Shown here in pieces: positions 8,413-17,948 of a stretch of DNA of 64,000 nt. Under the pieces are notes generated by a model that was not told the DNA's origin, did no database searches, and saw nothing but the letters and a program-made list of their open reading frames with translations. The stretch comes from Alteromonas sp. a30 (GTDB taxonomy: Bacteria > Pseudomonadota > Gammaproteobacteria > Enterobacterales > Alteromonadaceae), in assembly GCF_026788005.1 (NCBI RefSeq), contig NZ_JABEPE010000019.1, positions 1-64,000 of the forward strand, written 5' to 3'. Position numbers and translations under genes: made by a program. Numbering within the stretch: position 1 is the stretch's first letter; each line of letters opens with the position of its first letter.

Positions 8413-10817
8413 TGCCTTGGTTCATGGAGTATAAATATGCGTTGGCGAGTTTAAAGCGCGCGCCTGAATTCCTACTTACCACCGTGCTCACTTTAGCATT
8501 AACGCTTGGAGCTGTGCTGATTACCGCGAGCATTGGCTCCACCTTTTTAGTGAATGCTTTACCGTATCCTGATGCCGACGAGTTAAAACTACTGCAACAA
8601 AACATCACCATTGATGGCAGTAGCGATATTCGCTTTCAATCGGTAAAAGGGCAGGTGCAATGGTACAAAGACCAAACCGTATTTGAGCAACATACCTTGG
8701 TGCATACCGGCTATGAAATTGGTACAAGCTTGCAGGGCGAGCCTCGGCTTAATGTGTCTTATGTGACCCCGGATTACTTCCCGATGTTAGGCGTGCCGCT
8801 GGTGTTAGGCCGTGGGTTTAATCAATCGGAAGATATAGACCGTGGTGCGAAAGCACTTCTCATCAGTGAGAAAACATGGCGGGAATACTTCAATGCTGAC
8901 CCACAAGTGACACAAAAAAGCATTACCCTTGGCGCACAGCAATACCGCATTTTGGGCGTGATCAGCAGCCGGTTTTTAGAGCCGTATTTGTTTGGCGGCA
9001 AAGACAGTGCGCTCTGGTTGCCCTTCGATGCAGGGCCGCAAATGGGAGCAGATTGGGAGCGTACATTTGCCCAGCTAAAATCGGTTGGACGGCCTAAAGC
9101 GGGTGTAACCGACGAACAAATTGCCACCGAACTTGAAAGCATTATTGAATCGATTCGTGATCAATGGTCAGGCTCGGTGTTACAAGAAATCGACCCACAC
9201 GTGAGTTTGTTCCGCGATGCCGAAATCGACAACAACGACAAACTCAGCTTATTGCTGGTATTCGGTGCATTAAGCTTGCTATTAATTGCCGTGGTTAACC
9301 TCACCAACTTGTTCTTCTCGCGTGCGCTAGCGAACCGTAAAAAATTAGTGATTAAAGCCATTGTTGGCGCGAAGCAGCGCAATTTGTTCCTTGCTTTATT
9401 CAGTGAAATTAGTGTGATTTGCTTTAGCGGTTGGGGCTTGAGTGTGCTTATCGCCTATTTTGGTGTTGAGGGTTTTATTGCTATGGCGAAAGGCTATATT
9501 CCGTTAGTGGAAGCTATTCATCTTGAGTTCTTCGTGTTGCTCGTGACCTTTGTGCTGGCTCTCGTTTTAGCGCTGTTTTTCGCTTATATCACCCTAAAGC
9601 GCATCGACTACCGAAACTTAAAAAACTACATTCAAGGCAGCGGCAAAGGCACATCGAATCAGGTGTCGGGGCGCACCATTAAAGTGTTAGTTGGCGCACA
9701 AGTTTTCTTGGCAACCGGCTTGTTGTTGGTGTCGTCAATGGTGCTGAGCAAAGCCTTGCAACATAAGGTGCGCGACATAGGCTCGGACATCAGCGATGTG
9801 TATAACGTCCACGTAACTTCCACCAACAAAAGCCTGAACACCGAGGAAATTATCGGCATTCAGAATGCCATTAAAGACATGATTCGGCGCATGCCGGGCG
9901 TTGCTGATGTGGCAAGTGGTGGTGGCCCAATTGGCACACGTTTTTATGCGTATTCTCTAGCGGATATGGATAAAAACAGCTATGGCTATTTGCGCTCAAC
10001 ATGGATTGGAGAGCACTATCTTGATTTGCTCAACATCAACCTGATTAAAGGCCGCTATTTCAGTGATGCTGCCTATCGAGGCGAAGCTAAAGAGATACTG
10101 GTTACGCAAAGTGCGTCGCTGGAAATCGACCCAAATGGCGATGTAATTGGCAAATCTTACATTGGTTTGAACGATGAGGTTTACGAGATTATCGGCATTA
10201 CCAACGATGTGTTCGACGCCAAAATCAAGTATTACAACTACGCCAAAGGATCGCGCATATGGTGGCCGCAGGTTCCAGAAGACATTGTGCTAAAAGTAAA
10301 AATGCAAAACGGCCAAGTGCTAAACCGCTTGGCTTTGCTCGACGCTATTAAACAAGTAAACGAAAGCCTAATTTTGTGGGAATACAATGACTTAGAACAG
10401 TTGCATGTAGAATCGGTTTATCAGCAAACTATTTTAGTTTATTTGAGTAGTGGCATTGCCTTAATCACCTTGTTGTTGGCCAGCATTGGGATTTTTGGTG
10501 TGTTGAATTACAACTCCAATTTGCGTCGTTTTGAATTTGGCATTCGCATGGCGTTGGGTGCAAAACAGCGTCAGTTATACGCATTAGTGAATAAAGAATC
10601 TTTGTTACCGGTTCTAATAGGCTTAATTTCCAGTAGCGCATTAGTGTTAGTGTTGATACAAATTTTTGCGGTCACATTAGAGCAATGGGTGAGTATTAGC
10701 CTTGTTCAGGCAGTGTTGGTGATTGTATTTTCTGCTTTGATTTCCATGGCGGCGTGCGTGTTGCCAATGCGAAACATATTGAAAAACAAACCGATACAAT
10801 CACTTAGGGAAACATAG
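8412..10817 (+). CDS. Large ABC permease with duplicated MacB-PCD/FtsX modules
   Basis: An 801-aa permease with an N-terminal helix (about 20-45), a periplasmic MacB-PCD-like domain, then an FtsX-type block of three helices (about 275-400). A second helix/periplasmic domain and a second FtsX block (about 670-800) follow. This doubled architecture lets one polypeptide supply what a MacB dimer normally provides, although it may still dimerise. With the adaptor and ATPase it forms a tripartite efflux or secretion system; the substrate (peptide, antimicrobial, lipid or siderophore) cannot be told from the sequence. No outer-membrane TolC-like gene is adjacent. Confidence 0.87.
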   Translation: MPWFMEYKYALASLKRAPEFLLTTVLTLALTLGAVLITASIGSTFLVNALPYPDADELKLLQQNITIDGSSDIRFQSVKGQVQWYKDQTVFEQHTLVHTGYEIGTSLQGEPRLNVSYVTPDYFPMLGVPLVLGRGFNQSEDIDRGAKALLISEKTWREYFNADPQVTQKSITLGAQQYRILGVISSRFLEPYLFGGKDSALWLPFDAGPQMGADWERTFAQLKSVGRPKAGVTDEQIATELESIIESIRDQWSGSVLQEIDPHVSLFRDAEIDNNDKLSLLLVFGALSLLLIAVVNLTNLFFSRALANRKKLVIKAIVGAKQRNLFLALFSEISVICFSGWGLSVLIAYFGVEGFIAMAKGYIPLVEAIHLEFFVLLVTFVLALVLALFFAYITLKRIDYRNLKNYIQGSGKGTSNQVSGRTIKVLVGAQVFLATGLLLVSSMVLSKALQHKVRDIGSDISDVYNVHVTSTNKSLNTEEIIGIQNAIKDMIRRMPGVADVASGGGPIGTRFYAYSLADMDKNSYGYLRSTWIGEHYLDLLNINLIKGRYFSDAAYRGEAKEILVTQSASLEIDPNGDVIGKSYIGLNDEVYEIIGITNDVFDAKIKYYNYAKGSRIWWPQVPEDIVLKVKMQNGQVLNRLALLDAIKQVNESLILWEYNDLEQLHVESVYQQTILVYLSSGIALITLLLASIGIFGVLNYNSNLRRFEFGIRMALGAKQRQLYALVNKESLLPVLIGLISSSALVLVLIQIFAVTLEQWVSISLVQAVLVIVFSALISMAACVLPMRNILKNKPIQSLRET

Positions 10818-11109
10818 TAGTGTATCTTTCCTGCCTTGATCGGTGACATATGAAAAGGCGCTTGGCTTATGCTATTGGTCTTTTCAGCGCATTTAATACG
10901 GGCGTGAGGTGATCTTATATTGCTTGGTGTCTTCTTTTGTTTGAGAATGTATTTGCTTTTGTCGTGCAGAGATAAAGAGAAGGGTATTTTTACTAACCTG
11001 TGTAAATTTGTAATCGAAATGGCCAAGGTGCGTTTAGGTTCTGCGGATTTCAAGTGCAGAAAATTAGACGCTTAGAAGTGAATAATGCCTGTTCTTTAGG
11101 GGGATATAA

Positions 11110-11217
11110 ATGTCTTTTTTTGAGGTTTGCTTAAAGCTGTCTTTTTGTCAAGTCTTTGCCTCAGCAATATTGAACGCGCAGGCTCTTATAGGTAAAATTA
11201 AGCGAACATATTTTTGA
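11110..11217 (+). CDS. Possible 35-aa small protein
   Basis: ATG preceded by a strong AGGGGG site at 7-8 bases spacing, coding for 35 residues (MSFFEVCLKLSFCQVF...) with a hydrophobic first half and a basic C-terminus (KIKRTYF). It is the only frame with a good ribosome site in this spacer. There is no homology that I recognise, and chance is a fair alternative in AT-rich DNA. Confidence 0.22.
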   Translation: MSFFEVCLKLSFCQVFASAILNAQALIGKIKRTYF

Positions 11218-11413
11218 CGCTTTATCATAAAAACATCCTCAGAATTCTTTTTATTAAAAGCGCTCTGAAGATGAAAAATTAGTGGTTTTATTTATAGATA
11301 ATTCATCTTTTTTTGATTGTCTAAAAGTTAAAAAAACTAATAACGAGTGCTAAATATTCTTTTGGTACACCAATTTTGGGTGGCTAAAATGTAAATTGTT
11401 ATAAGTACATAAA

Positions 11414-11442
11414 TGGTTATCTAATACACTGTTAAATAACCA
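11414..11442. promoter_or_regulatory. Inverted repeat upstream of the ParB-like gene
   Basis: TGGTTAT and ATAACCA flank a 15-base spacer about 70 bases before the ParB-like start. It could be an operator or self-binding site for that protein. Only one copy was seen, so a parS-type centromere array is not supported. Confidence 0.25.
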
Positions 11443-11510
11443 AAAATGCCTTGTAATTAAGTTTTTAGCTGAGGAAAACTGAACTCTTTAATACGTAGGG
11501 TGCATTTAAA

Positions 11511-12593
11511 TTGTACAGTAATATAGAACAACTTCTGTTATCAAAATTAAACAATAACGTAGATGATAAGGTTTTCAGATATGAAGAATTTGAGTATAAG
11601 GTTTTATTCTTAAATAAGATCTTTCCAGATGATTCAAATCCTCGTTATATGCCAGCAATTGTTATTGAAGATCATCATGTCAGTGACTTTTTAAATAAGC
11701 TAATTAGTAAAAAGGAATTGATCGAACTTTATAAAGCACAAGACAGGGTGCTTGTTGGTAAAGGACTTTTTATTAACTGCCTGAAATATGGAAGTAAAGC
11801 ATGGAACAATGTTAATAAAACCATTGAGTCGATTATCGATCTTTCCAAAAACATTGAACTGTCGGAAGTGATTCAAGCGCCAACTGTATTCCAACGAGAA
11901 GACGGGAATTACCAAATATTAACTGGGCATCGTCGTTTCTTAGCTATGTTGTATATGTTTGGGACTTCTGGTACGGCACAATTTAAAGTTTATAAAAATC
12001 CCCCACTGCTGAAAAAGACCAAACAATTTCAAGAAAACTCTAGCCGGGAAGATTTACCTCAATATGGGAAATTAGTGGCATTCACCGAAGCAAAAAGAGA
12101 AATTGAAGCGCTTTCTAAAGCGAAAACCGTTTTAGGAAAGGGCAAAATGAGCGTTGCCGAATCCGCTAATTTGCTGGGTATTTCCATGGGCGCTTACGAT
12201 AATTACAATGTGCTGACACGTTACCCTTGCGTCATTGACCTTTATCGTGACGGTTTAGCGCTATCGTTTGTAAAAACAAAAAGCACAGTGCTAAAAATTG
12301 AGAACGAATACAAAAAAGCCCACGAAAAAACCAAGCTAAATATTGAAGACAAACGCAAAATCGACCAACTTATCAAAGATGAGTTAAGCGGCAATAACAA
12401 AACCACAGAGAAAAAAGCAGCGAGTTATAAACTTGGCGAAATTAACAATGCCAATACAATGAAAACCATTTTAGAAAAGAATGTGTTCGAATTAGATACC
12501 AATATTAATTGGAATGAATTGGATTGGGACGATGCCAAAGCCGTGAATCAAGCCCTTGGTCAGTTAGTGGATTATTTGCAAACGAAGCATTAG
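11511..12593 (+). CDS. ParB/Spo0J-like nuclease-fold protein
   Basis: A 360-aa protein with a ParB-like core: residues ~120-155 contain TVFQREDGNYQILTGHRRFLAMLYM, matching the ParB box II 'GHRR' motif. A helix-turn-helix-like stretch (KMSVAESANLLGISMGAYDNYNVL, about 205-235) follows. The C-terminus is charged and ends in an acidic Trp-containing tail (WNELDWDD). The start is TTG with AGGG about 10 bases upstream; the first in-frame ATG would remove ~46 residues. There is no ParA partner. The gene is AT-rich and lies next to a NACHT-nuclease gene, a setting typical of mobile or defence islands. A role in plasmid-like partition, transcriptional regulation or defence is undecided. Confidence 0.65.
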   Translation: MYSNIEQLLLSKLNNNVDDKVFRYEEFEYKVLFLNKIFPDDSNPRYMPAIVIEDHHVSDFLNKLISKKELIELYKAQDRVLVGKGLFINCLKYGSKAWNNVNKTIESIIDLSKNIELSEVIQAPTVFQREDGNYQILTGHRRFLAMLYMFGTSGTAQFKVYKNPPLLKKTKQFQENSSREDLPQYGKLVAFTEAKREIEALSKAKTVLGKGKMSVAESANLLGISMGAYDNYNVLTRYPCVIDLYRDGLALSFVKTKSTVLKIENEYKKAHEKTKLNIEDKRKIDQLIKDELSGNNKTTEKKAASYKLGEINNANTMKTILEKNVFELDTNINWNELDWDDAKAVNQALGQLVDYLQTKH

Positions 12594-12625
12594 GTAGGTT
12601 GCGCGCACATAACGGTATACCTACT

Positions 12626-12751
12626 CCAAACTATTAGCCACTTGTAGAGATTTATCGCAAACTCGCTGTGAATACTTCCATGTGCGCTCCGCAGCCGCTT
12701 CCCTGCGGCTGAGGGTTTGCTCCTTATTCTCTACCGGTACTGATAGTTTGG
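12626..12751 (+). repeat. Full palindromic intergenic repeat
   Basis: Outer arms CCAAACTATTAG and CTGATAGTTTGG are near-perfect inverted repeats, continued inward by CCACTTGTAGAGA and TCTCTACCGGTACTG. The internal hairpin CAGCCGC-ttccct-GCGGCTG is perfect. Same orientation as the 1.4 kb copy. It separates the ParB-like gene from the NACHT gene, whose own promoter must lie in 12752-12926. Confidence 0.8.
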
Positions 12752-12926
12752 GATAGGGAATAATATTAAATGCATTTGCTGAAATGAATAGAACTTGGTT
12801 TCCGAATTAGCATTGCAGCGAGCAAAATATAGACTACTAAAGTTCCCGTAACATCTGCTTGCTATACACTTCTTATTTGGTCTGTTAATTTCTCATTTAT
12901 AAGATTCCATTTGTGTAAATCCGTCA

Positions 12927-15900
12927 ATGATAGAAAGAAAATTCCAAAGCATTAACCTAGAAGATAGCTACGAAGATAATCAAAAATTACAATGGCTATT
13001 TGGAATATCGTATGGAGGTATCACATGGGGTGAACTACTACAGTCGAGTAGAGTGTTGATTGTTTCTGAAGCAGGCGCAGGAAAAACATATGAATGTCAA
13101 AAACAGAGGGAAAAACTATGGGATGCAGGGCAGACTTCATTTTTTATAGAACTTGCTGATTTATGCCGCACAAAGGTAGAAGATTTATTAGATAATGAAG
13201 AAGAAGAGCGTTTAAAGCAGTGGTTAGCTTCTCCTGATGAAGTAGCCACTTTTTTTTTGGACTCATTCGATGAATTAAAGTTAACTCGTGGTTCCTTTGA
13301 TAAGGCACTAAAAGCATTAAAGAAGTCAATTAAAGATGCGCTTCATCGAGTTAGGTTAGTCATTACAAGCCGACCTATTCCTTTCGATCTCGAAACGGTG
13401 GAAAAGCTATTTCCAATAAAGTCGATTCCTTCTCTGCCTAATTTAAGCGCTGAAGATTCTTTTGTAGCAGCGGCTTTAGGATCATCTGAGGAAAAGGAAG
13501 TAAAAAGTGATAAAGAAAGCAACCAAAAAATTAAAGTCGTTGCTTTGAAACCTTTCTCAGATAGTGAAATTGTCGATTTTGCTAAATTAAAAGGGGTTAA
13601 AGATACAGAAGATTTGTTGTCTGATTTAAACAAAAAACACGCTTTAGAATTTGCAAGGAGACCGCAAGACCTCTTGGAAATATGCTCTACATGGACAGAC
13701 TATGGTTCAATCCGGAATCATTGTGATCAAGTACGCCACAACATTGAAACTAAATTAAGCGCTAGAGAAGATCGACAAGAATGGGCGGAGCTATCTTTAG
13801 AAAAGTCTATCGAAGGGGCGCAAAGACTTGCTTTAGCAACGGTGCTGACTCGCAGAATTACAATCAGACATGGACCGGAATCAGATAAAGATAGTGGTGT
13901 TACAGCGCTCGACCCATCGAAGGTTTTACAAGATTGGAATACTTCGCAGATTAAAACGTTATTAGAGAGGCCATTATTTGGTTTCGCCTCGTACGGGAGA
14001 GTTAGGTTTCACCATCGCTCGGTGACGGAGTATTTAGCCGCGTGTTGCTTAAACCAATTACGCAAACAAAGTATGACTCATCGAACGCTAATAGAGATTC
14101 TGGCGTCATACAGTAAGGATAGGTATTTTGTTCGAGCGTCAAGGCGGGCAATAGGTGGCTGGTTGGCAGTTTGGGACGATGATGTTTATGAGTTCCTATT
14201 AAAGCATGAGCCAGAAACACTGCTTAATGAAGGCGACCCACAATCACTAACTCAACAGCAAAGAAACAGAGCATTAGAAACTTATATCAATAAGCATGGT
14301 AGGGGAGGTGATCGAGGGCGAGACTTTCCTTATATTCAGGTGCATCGGTTTGCGAGTCCAGAATTGGCTTCTGTTATTAATCCTCTTTGGGAAGAGGGGA
14401 TAGCAAGTTTCGAAATACGGAAATTAATCTTGGAATTAATTGCTTTTGGAAAAATAAGTAAATGCGTGAATATTGCTTATGAATCGGCTTGCTCTAAAGA
14501 TGCGGGGGAGTGGGAGCGACTTGTTGCAATTGAAGCTCTCGTTTCAAACGAAGATTCGCGTTTAGCGAGCATTGCTCATCAAGTATGCACTGCGGCTGAT
14601 GGGTGGCCGGATGCAGTTGCTCGTAGAGTGGTTGCTCAACTGTTTCCTCGACATTTAACCGTTAATCAGCTCGGTATAGCGCTAGGTTGGTTGGCTGATA
14701 GCAAAAGCAGTAGAGTCGATGATTTGGTTTGGCAGTTACCAAAAATAATTGACGAAGAAAGCTTTAGTTATGAAGAGTTGGAGGCGTTACGAGACAGGCT
14801 TGTTGATTTGATTTCAGAAGGATTAACATGTGTAGACTCTTACTCTCATTTGCTTTCCAGCCGAGCTTATTTAAGTTCTGTTCTTGCCCAAGTTTGTGTA
14901 AAAGGTTTGGCCCTTTCACGAGATGATAAATGGCTATATGCCAGCGTGCTAGCGCAAAGAACTTGTAAGGATACGTATCGTCAGGATGACAGCCACACAG
15001 TGCTTCAAAGCGTTCTAGAAGGCTTTGAAGCCAAGGATGTTGAACGATATTTTTGGGCGACAGATTGTTTACTTGAATCTTTAGCCAAAAGTAATTCTGC
15101 TTGGGATCGGTGTTATTCGCTTTACCACTATAAATTTCCAACACCTTTAGAGTTTGGCAGGGATATTAACTGGATTCGTTCCGCGTTGAGTAATTCAGCG
15201 CTCCCCCAAGATAAAAGGGTACTTTTGATTGAAGTGATTTACCGAATTCATGAAACGCATACCACGCTTCAATATTTAGAAAAAATTAAACCCCTTGTCA
15301 GTGACGATGAATTCCTTGTTAACGTGATAACGAAGATCATTTCCAACAGTTCCGTTAATGAAAATCAATCCAAATGGAAGCGTAGGCAAGAGCAACAAAA
15401 GCAAGAACAACATAAGAAAGAGATGCACAAGGAGGCTCATTGGAGACTGTTTTTTCAGCAAGTTGTAGAGCAGCCTGAAAAAATGTTTTCAGAAGATTGT
15501 AAGCTAAACACAATATGGGGTATCTGGTCAGTAATGGATGGCGGTTATAGTAAAGGATACGGTTGGAATAGATGCTTTCTTGATAAGCATTTTAGTCCTG
15601 AACTTGTAGAGAAAGTTCGTCTAAATATGTTGCAATATTGGCGAACAGAGAGGCCAACTCTACCCAGTGAAAGAGCAAAGGAAGAAAGAAATTCATATTG
15701 TAAAAAGTGGTTACTGGGATTGGCTGGAGTATATGCAGAAGCAGAGTCTCATAACTGGGCTAAGAACTTGACGCCAGAAGAAGTCAAGTTAGCTGCAAGA
15801 TATTCGATACGGGAGTTAAATGGCTTGCCTAATTGGCTAGAAGCACTTGTAGAATCTTGGCCCAGAGAGGTTGATAGTATTTTAGGTGAGGAACTTACGT

Positions 15901-17216
15901 GGGAACTGTCGTTAAAAGATAGCGGGATTCAAAATACTCATCTACTTCATTCCGTTAGTAGAGTTTCAAAACGTGGCACTTTTATCTTTATTCCTAGACT
16001 ACTCGAATGGTTGAAGAATTGTACGCCTGTTTATGAAGAAAGTGAGGATTTTACAGCCTATATACATCGACTGAGGACGGCAACGATAACCATTCTAAAA
16101 AGCGAGAATGCAGCAAACGATAATGCTTTACTGAATATGGCGGAAGATAAGTTGAAACGAAAGGTTTCACCACCTGAAGCCTTAATTTGGCTAACGGCTC
16201 TTTTGAGAATCGCTCCAGATAAGGGAGTGGACGCTTTGGAGCAAAACCTAGAGGCTCTAGCAAATGAACAAAATAATATAGCTGTTGGCTGGTTTGCTGC
16301 GTTATTTGATCGACACAACGATAATATTGGCTTGAAGAAAGGGGCTTTTTCACCGCAGACGTTACTAAAGTTGACAAAGCTTGCATATACGTACGTAAAG
16401 GAAGAGGATGATGTGACGCATGAAGGTCGTTATACCCCTGGCGCAAGAGATGATGCACAGAGTGCGCGAGATTATATCTTAGGTGCTGTTCTTGATTTAA
16501 AGGGAGAATCCGGATTTAACGCAAAATTAGCATTAAGTAGAGAATCATTTTGTGCCTCTTTTAAAGATAGAATCATCACCAGAGCTGAAGATAACTGGGC
16601 CAATGAGCTTGATTCAAATGAATACTCAGAGAAAGCAGTTAATAACCTGATATCCAACCAAGAACTTCCTGTGACGTCCAATTCGGCAATGTTTTCTCTA
16701 TTATGTAGCCGGTTAGAATTCTTAGATGATTTACTTCTCGGTTCCTTTTCGCCTCAAGATTCTTGGTCAAAAATATCATCAGAAAAACTTATGCGGAGGG
16801 AAATAGCAAGAGTCTTACATGATGCTGAAAATGGTCTTTATAAAACTTCACAAGAAGAAGTCACGGGAGATGAAAAGGAAACAGACATTCGTTTGAAGTC
16901 TACCCATTCCGAGCATGAAGGCATTATTGAACTTAAGCTAGGAGAAAACTGGTCTGGAAAACAATTGAAAGACACCATTAAACAGCAACTTGTTTGCAAA
17001 TACTTGAGGCCGAGAAGTGCTCGCACAGGAGTTTTGCTTGTAACCGTTTCAGATGCTAATAAACGGTGGAAACATCCAGAAAATAACAAACTATCACTAG
17101 ATATGGATGGACTAAAACAAATGTTGGAATCCGAAGCAAAAGAAGTTGAGAAAAGCATGGATCAGGAAGTCTACATTATTGTTCATGTTTTGGATCTTAA
17201 GGCTTCCTCACACTGA
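12927..17216 (+). CDS. NACHT-type STAND NTPase with C-terminal PD-(D/E)XK nuclease-like domain
   Basis: A 1,429-aa protein. Near the N-terminus is a Walker A (SEAGAGKT, residues 47-54), a NACHT-style Walker B (FFLDSFDE, 109-116) and a sensor motif VITSRP (about 146-151). RRPQDLLEICSTW and HHRSVTEYLAA, around residues 245-375, resemble the helical/winged-helix modules of NACHT proteins. A long alpha-helical region of probably repeat (HEAT/TPR-like) character occupies about 430-1290. The last ~120 residues contain D1320 (TDIRL), E1335 and K1337 (IIELKLG) followed by QLVCKYL, the spacing of a PD-(D/E)XK nuclease. NACHT proteins in bacteria are known anti-phage sensors; an immune role here is inference. 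The effector at the C-terminus rather than the N-terminus is unusual. The gene is AT-rich and monocistronic. Confidence 0.75.
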   Translation: MIERKFQSINLEDSYEDNQKLQWLFGISYGGITWGELLQSSRVLIVSEAGAGKTYECQKQREKLWDAGQTSFFIELADLCRTKVEDLLDNEEEERLKQWLASPDEVATFFLDSFDELKLTRGSFDKALKALKKSIKDALHRVRLVITSRPIPFDLETVEKLFPIKSIPSLPNLSAEDSFVAAALGSSEEKEVKSDKESNQKIKVVALKPFSDSEIVDFAKLKGVKDTEDLLSDLNKKHALEFARRPQDLLEICSTWTDYGSIRNHCDQVRHNIETKLSAREDRQEWAELSLEKSIEGAQRLALATVLTRRITIRHGPESDKDSGVTALDPSKVLQDWNTSQIKTLLERPLFGFASYGRVRFHHRSVTEYLAACCLNQLRKQSMTHRTLIEILASYSKDRYFVRASRRAIGGWLAVWDDDVYEFLLKHEPETLLNEGDPQSLTQQQRNRALETYINKHGRGGDRGRDFPYIQVHRFASPELASVINPLWEEGIASFEIRKLILELIAFGKISKCVNIAYESACSKDAGEWERLVAIEALVSNEDSRLASIAHQVCTAADGWPDAVARRVVAQLFPRHLTVNQLGIALGWLADSKSSRVDDLVWQLPKIIDEESFSYEELEALRDRLVDLISEGLTCVDSYSHLLSSRAYLSSVLAQVCVKGLALSRDDKWLYASVLAQRTCKDTYRQDDSHTVLQSVLEGFEAKDVERYFWATDCLLESLAKSNSAWDRCYSLYHYKFPTPLEFGRDINWIRSALSNSALPQDKRVLLIEVIYRIHETHTTLQYLEKIKPLVSDDEFLVNVITKIISNSSVNENQSKWKRRQEQQKQEQHKKEMHKEAHWRLFFQQVVEQPEKMFSEDCKLNTIWGIWSVMDGGYSKGYGWNRCFLDKHFSPELVEKVRLNMLQYWRTERPTLPSERAKEERNSYCKKWLLGLAGVYAEAESHNWAKNLTPEEVKLAARYSIRELNGLPNWLEALVESWPREVDSILGEELTWELSLKDSGIQNTHLLHSVSRVSKRGTFIFIPRLLEWLKNCTPVYEESEDFTAYIHRLRTATITILKSENAANDNALLNMAEDKLKRKVSPPEALIWLTALLRIAPDKGVDALEQNLEALANEQNNIAVGWFAALFDRHNDNIGLKKGAFSPQTLLKLTKLAYTYVKEEDDVTHEGRYTPGARDDAQSARDYILGAVLDLKGESGFNAKLALSRESFCASFKDRIITRAEDNWANELDSNEYSEKAVNNLISNQELPVTSNSAMFSLLCSRLEFLDDLLLGSFSPQDSWSKISSEKLMRREIARVLHDAENGLYKTSQEEVTGDEKETDIRLKSTHSEHEGIIELKLGENWSGKQLKDTIKQQLVCKYLRPRSARTGVLLVTVSDANKRWKHPENNKLSLDMDGLKQMLESEAKEVEKSMDQEVYIIVHVLDLKASSH

Positions 17217-17270
17217 AGTTATTTAAGTAAGTCGTGAGACTATTCAAATTAGTCAGGCACTTTGCGGTGA

Positions 17271-17301
17271 CAAAAAGACCAGCCAATTAAACAGGCTGGT
17301 C
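17271..17301 (-). terminator. Shared terminator between convergent genes
   Basis: GACCAGCC-aattaaaca-GGCTGGTC, an 8-bp perfect stem. Read on the minus strand it is followed by TCTTTTTG, so it best serves the 98-aa gene ending at 17319. It may also stop NACHT transcripts. Confidence 0.75.
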
Positions 17302-17318
17302 ATGTCATTCAGGAAAAC

Positions 17319-17615
17319 TTATACAGGCCCAATGGCGATAAAGGAAAAAGTGCGATCGCTTATATCCTCTTCTTTGCCGCCTGTAATGGCGGTGGCTGAA
17401 TCCGTGCTCAAAATTGGAAACACCACGCCATCGCTGGGCCATTCTCCGGTCGAACCATACAATACTTGGCTACCAGTAATAGCGGGAAGTGCAGTAAAAG
17501 GTGTTGAAAATGTGATGACATATTCACCATCGTTGTCTCGCTTTACCGAAAAGCCGCTGCCGCTCATTACTCTCCCATATTTGTCGATGACACCCCAAAT
17601 AGTTTGTATACTCAT
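17319..17615 (-). CDS. Small beta-rich protein resembling phage tail-fibre/exported lectin-like modules
   Basis: A 98-aa protein with no signal peptide. The pattern GSGFSVKRDNDGEYVITFSTPF...LPAITGS ending in FSFIAIGP resembles short beta-sandwich modules found in tail-fibre-like and exported repeat proteins. It has no cysteine or membrane segment. It has its own terminator and converges with the NACHT gene. I do not know its function. Confidence 0.6.
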   Translation of the reverse strand: MSIQTIWGVIDKYGRVMSGSGFSVKRDNDGEYVITFSTPFTALPAITGSQVLYGSTGEWPSDGVVFPILSTDSATAITGGKEEDISDRTFSFIAIGPV

Positions 17616-17948
17616 AATGATAATTTCCCATTGGAATTGGAAATAAGTGTTGGCTTCAGAAGGCTTTACTGAAAAGCATGAACACCAAGACTATTTCTGT
17701 TAATAAAGGTTAAATATTTCAGAATGTCGCATTATGGTTGTCCTTCTTTATTGCGTACACTCGTGCATCAAAACGTTAATTTTTCCACTTTATTCCCTTC
17801 TTGAATACGTTTTCCTATTCATTTCTCAGATGAAATAACGTGAAATATAACTAAGGTAAGCCAAGTAATATACTCGTTTCTACTGGTTTACAGGCCAGGT
17901 AACAAGATACTCATCAACCCCTATTAACTCACGTAAGGAAATGGATTT
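17616..17948. other. Divergent promoter region
   Basis: 333 AT-rich bases between the divergent 98-aa gene and the ferritin-like gene. It must hold both promoters. I saw no recognisable metal-responsive box (Fur, Zur, CueR) and no hairpin; the only clear signal is the AAGGA ribosome site about 10 bases before 17949. Confidence 0.4.

Larger units (their letters stand above)
10818..11510 (+). other. AT-rich intergenic spacer at the entry to an accessory region
   Basis: About 690 bases with poly-A/poly-T tracts and few long frames. It holds one marginal small ORF at 11110-11217 and an inverted repeat at 11414-11442, listed separately. No RNA gene or mobile-element end was recognised. The fall in GC relative to the upstream operon marks the start of the accessory segment that runs to about 17.3 kb. 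Confidence 0.5.

Noticed and set aside
10706-11053. 115-aa minus-strand frame at the permease end
   Set aside because: It overlaps the 3' end of the permease gene, has no family resemblance and looks like an antisense shadow.
11511-12593. A complete parABS partition system
   Set aside because: No ParA gene and no repeated parS-like sites were seen; only a ParB-like domain is supported.
12927-17216. Assignment to a named anti-phage system such as Avs
   Set aside because: NACHT motifs are visible, but a specific clade cannot be assigned by eye, and the effector is at the opposite end from the usual arrangement.
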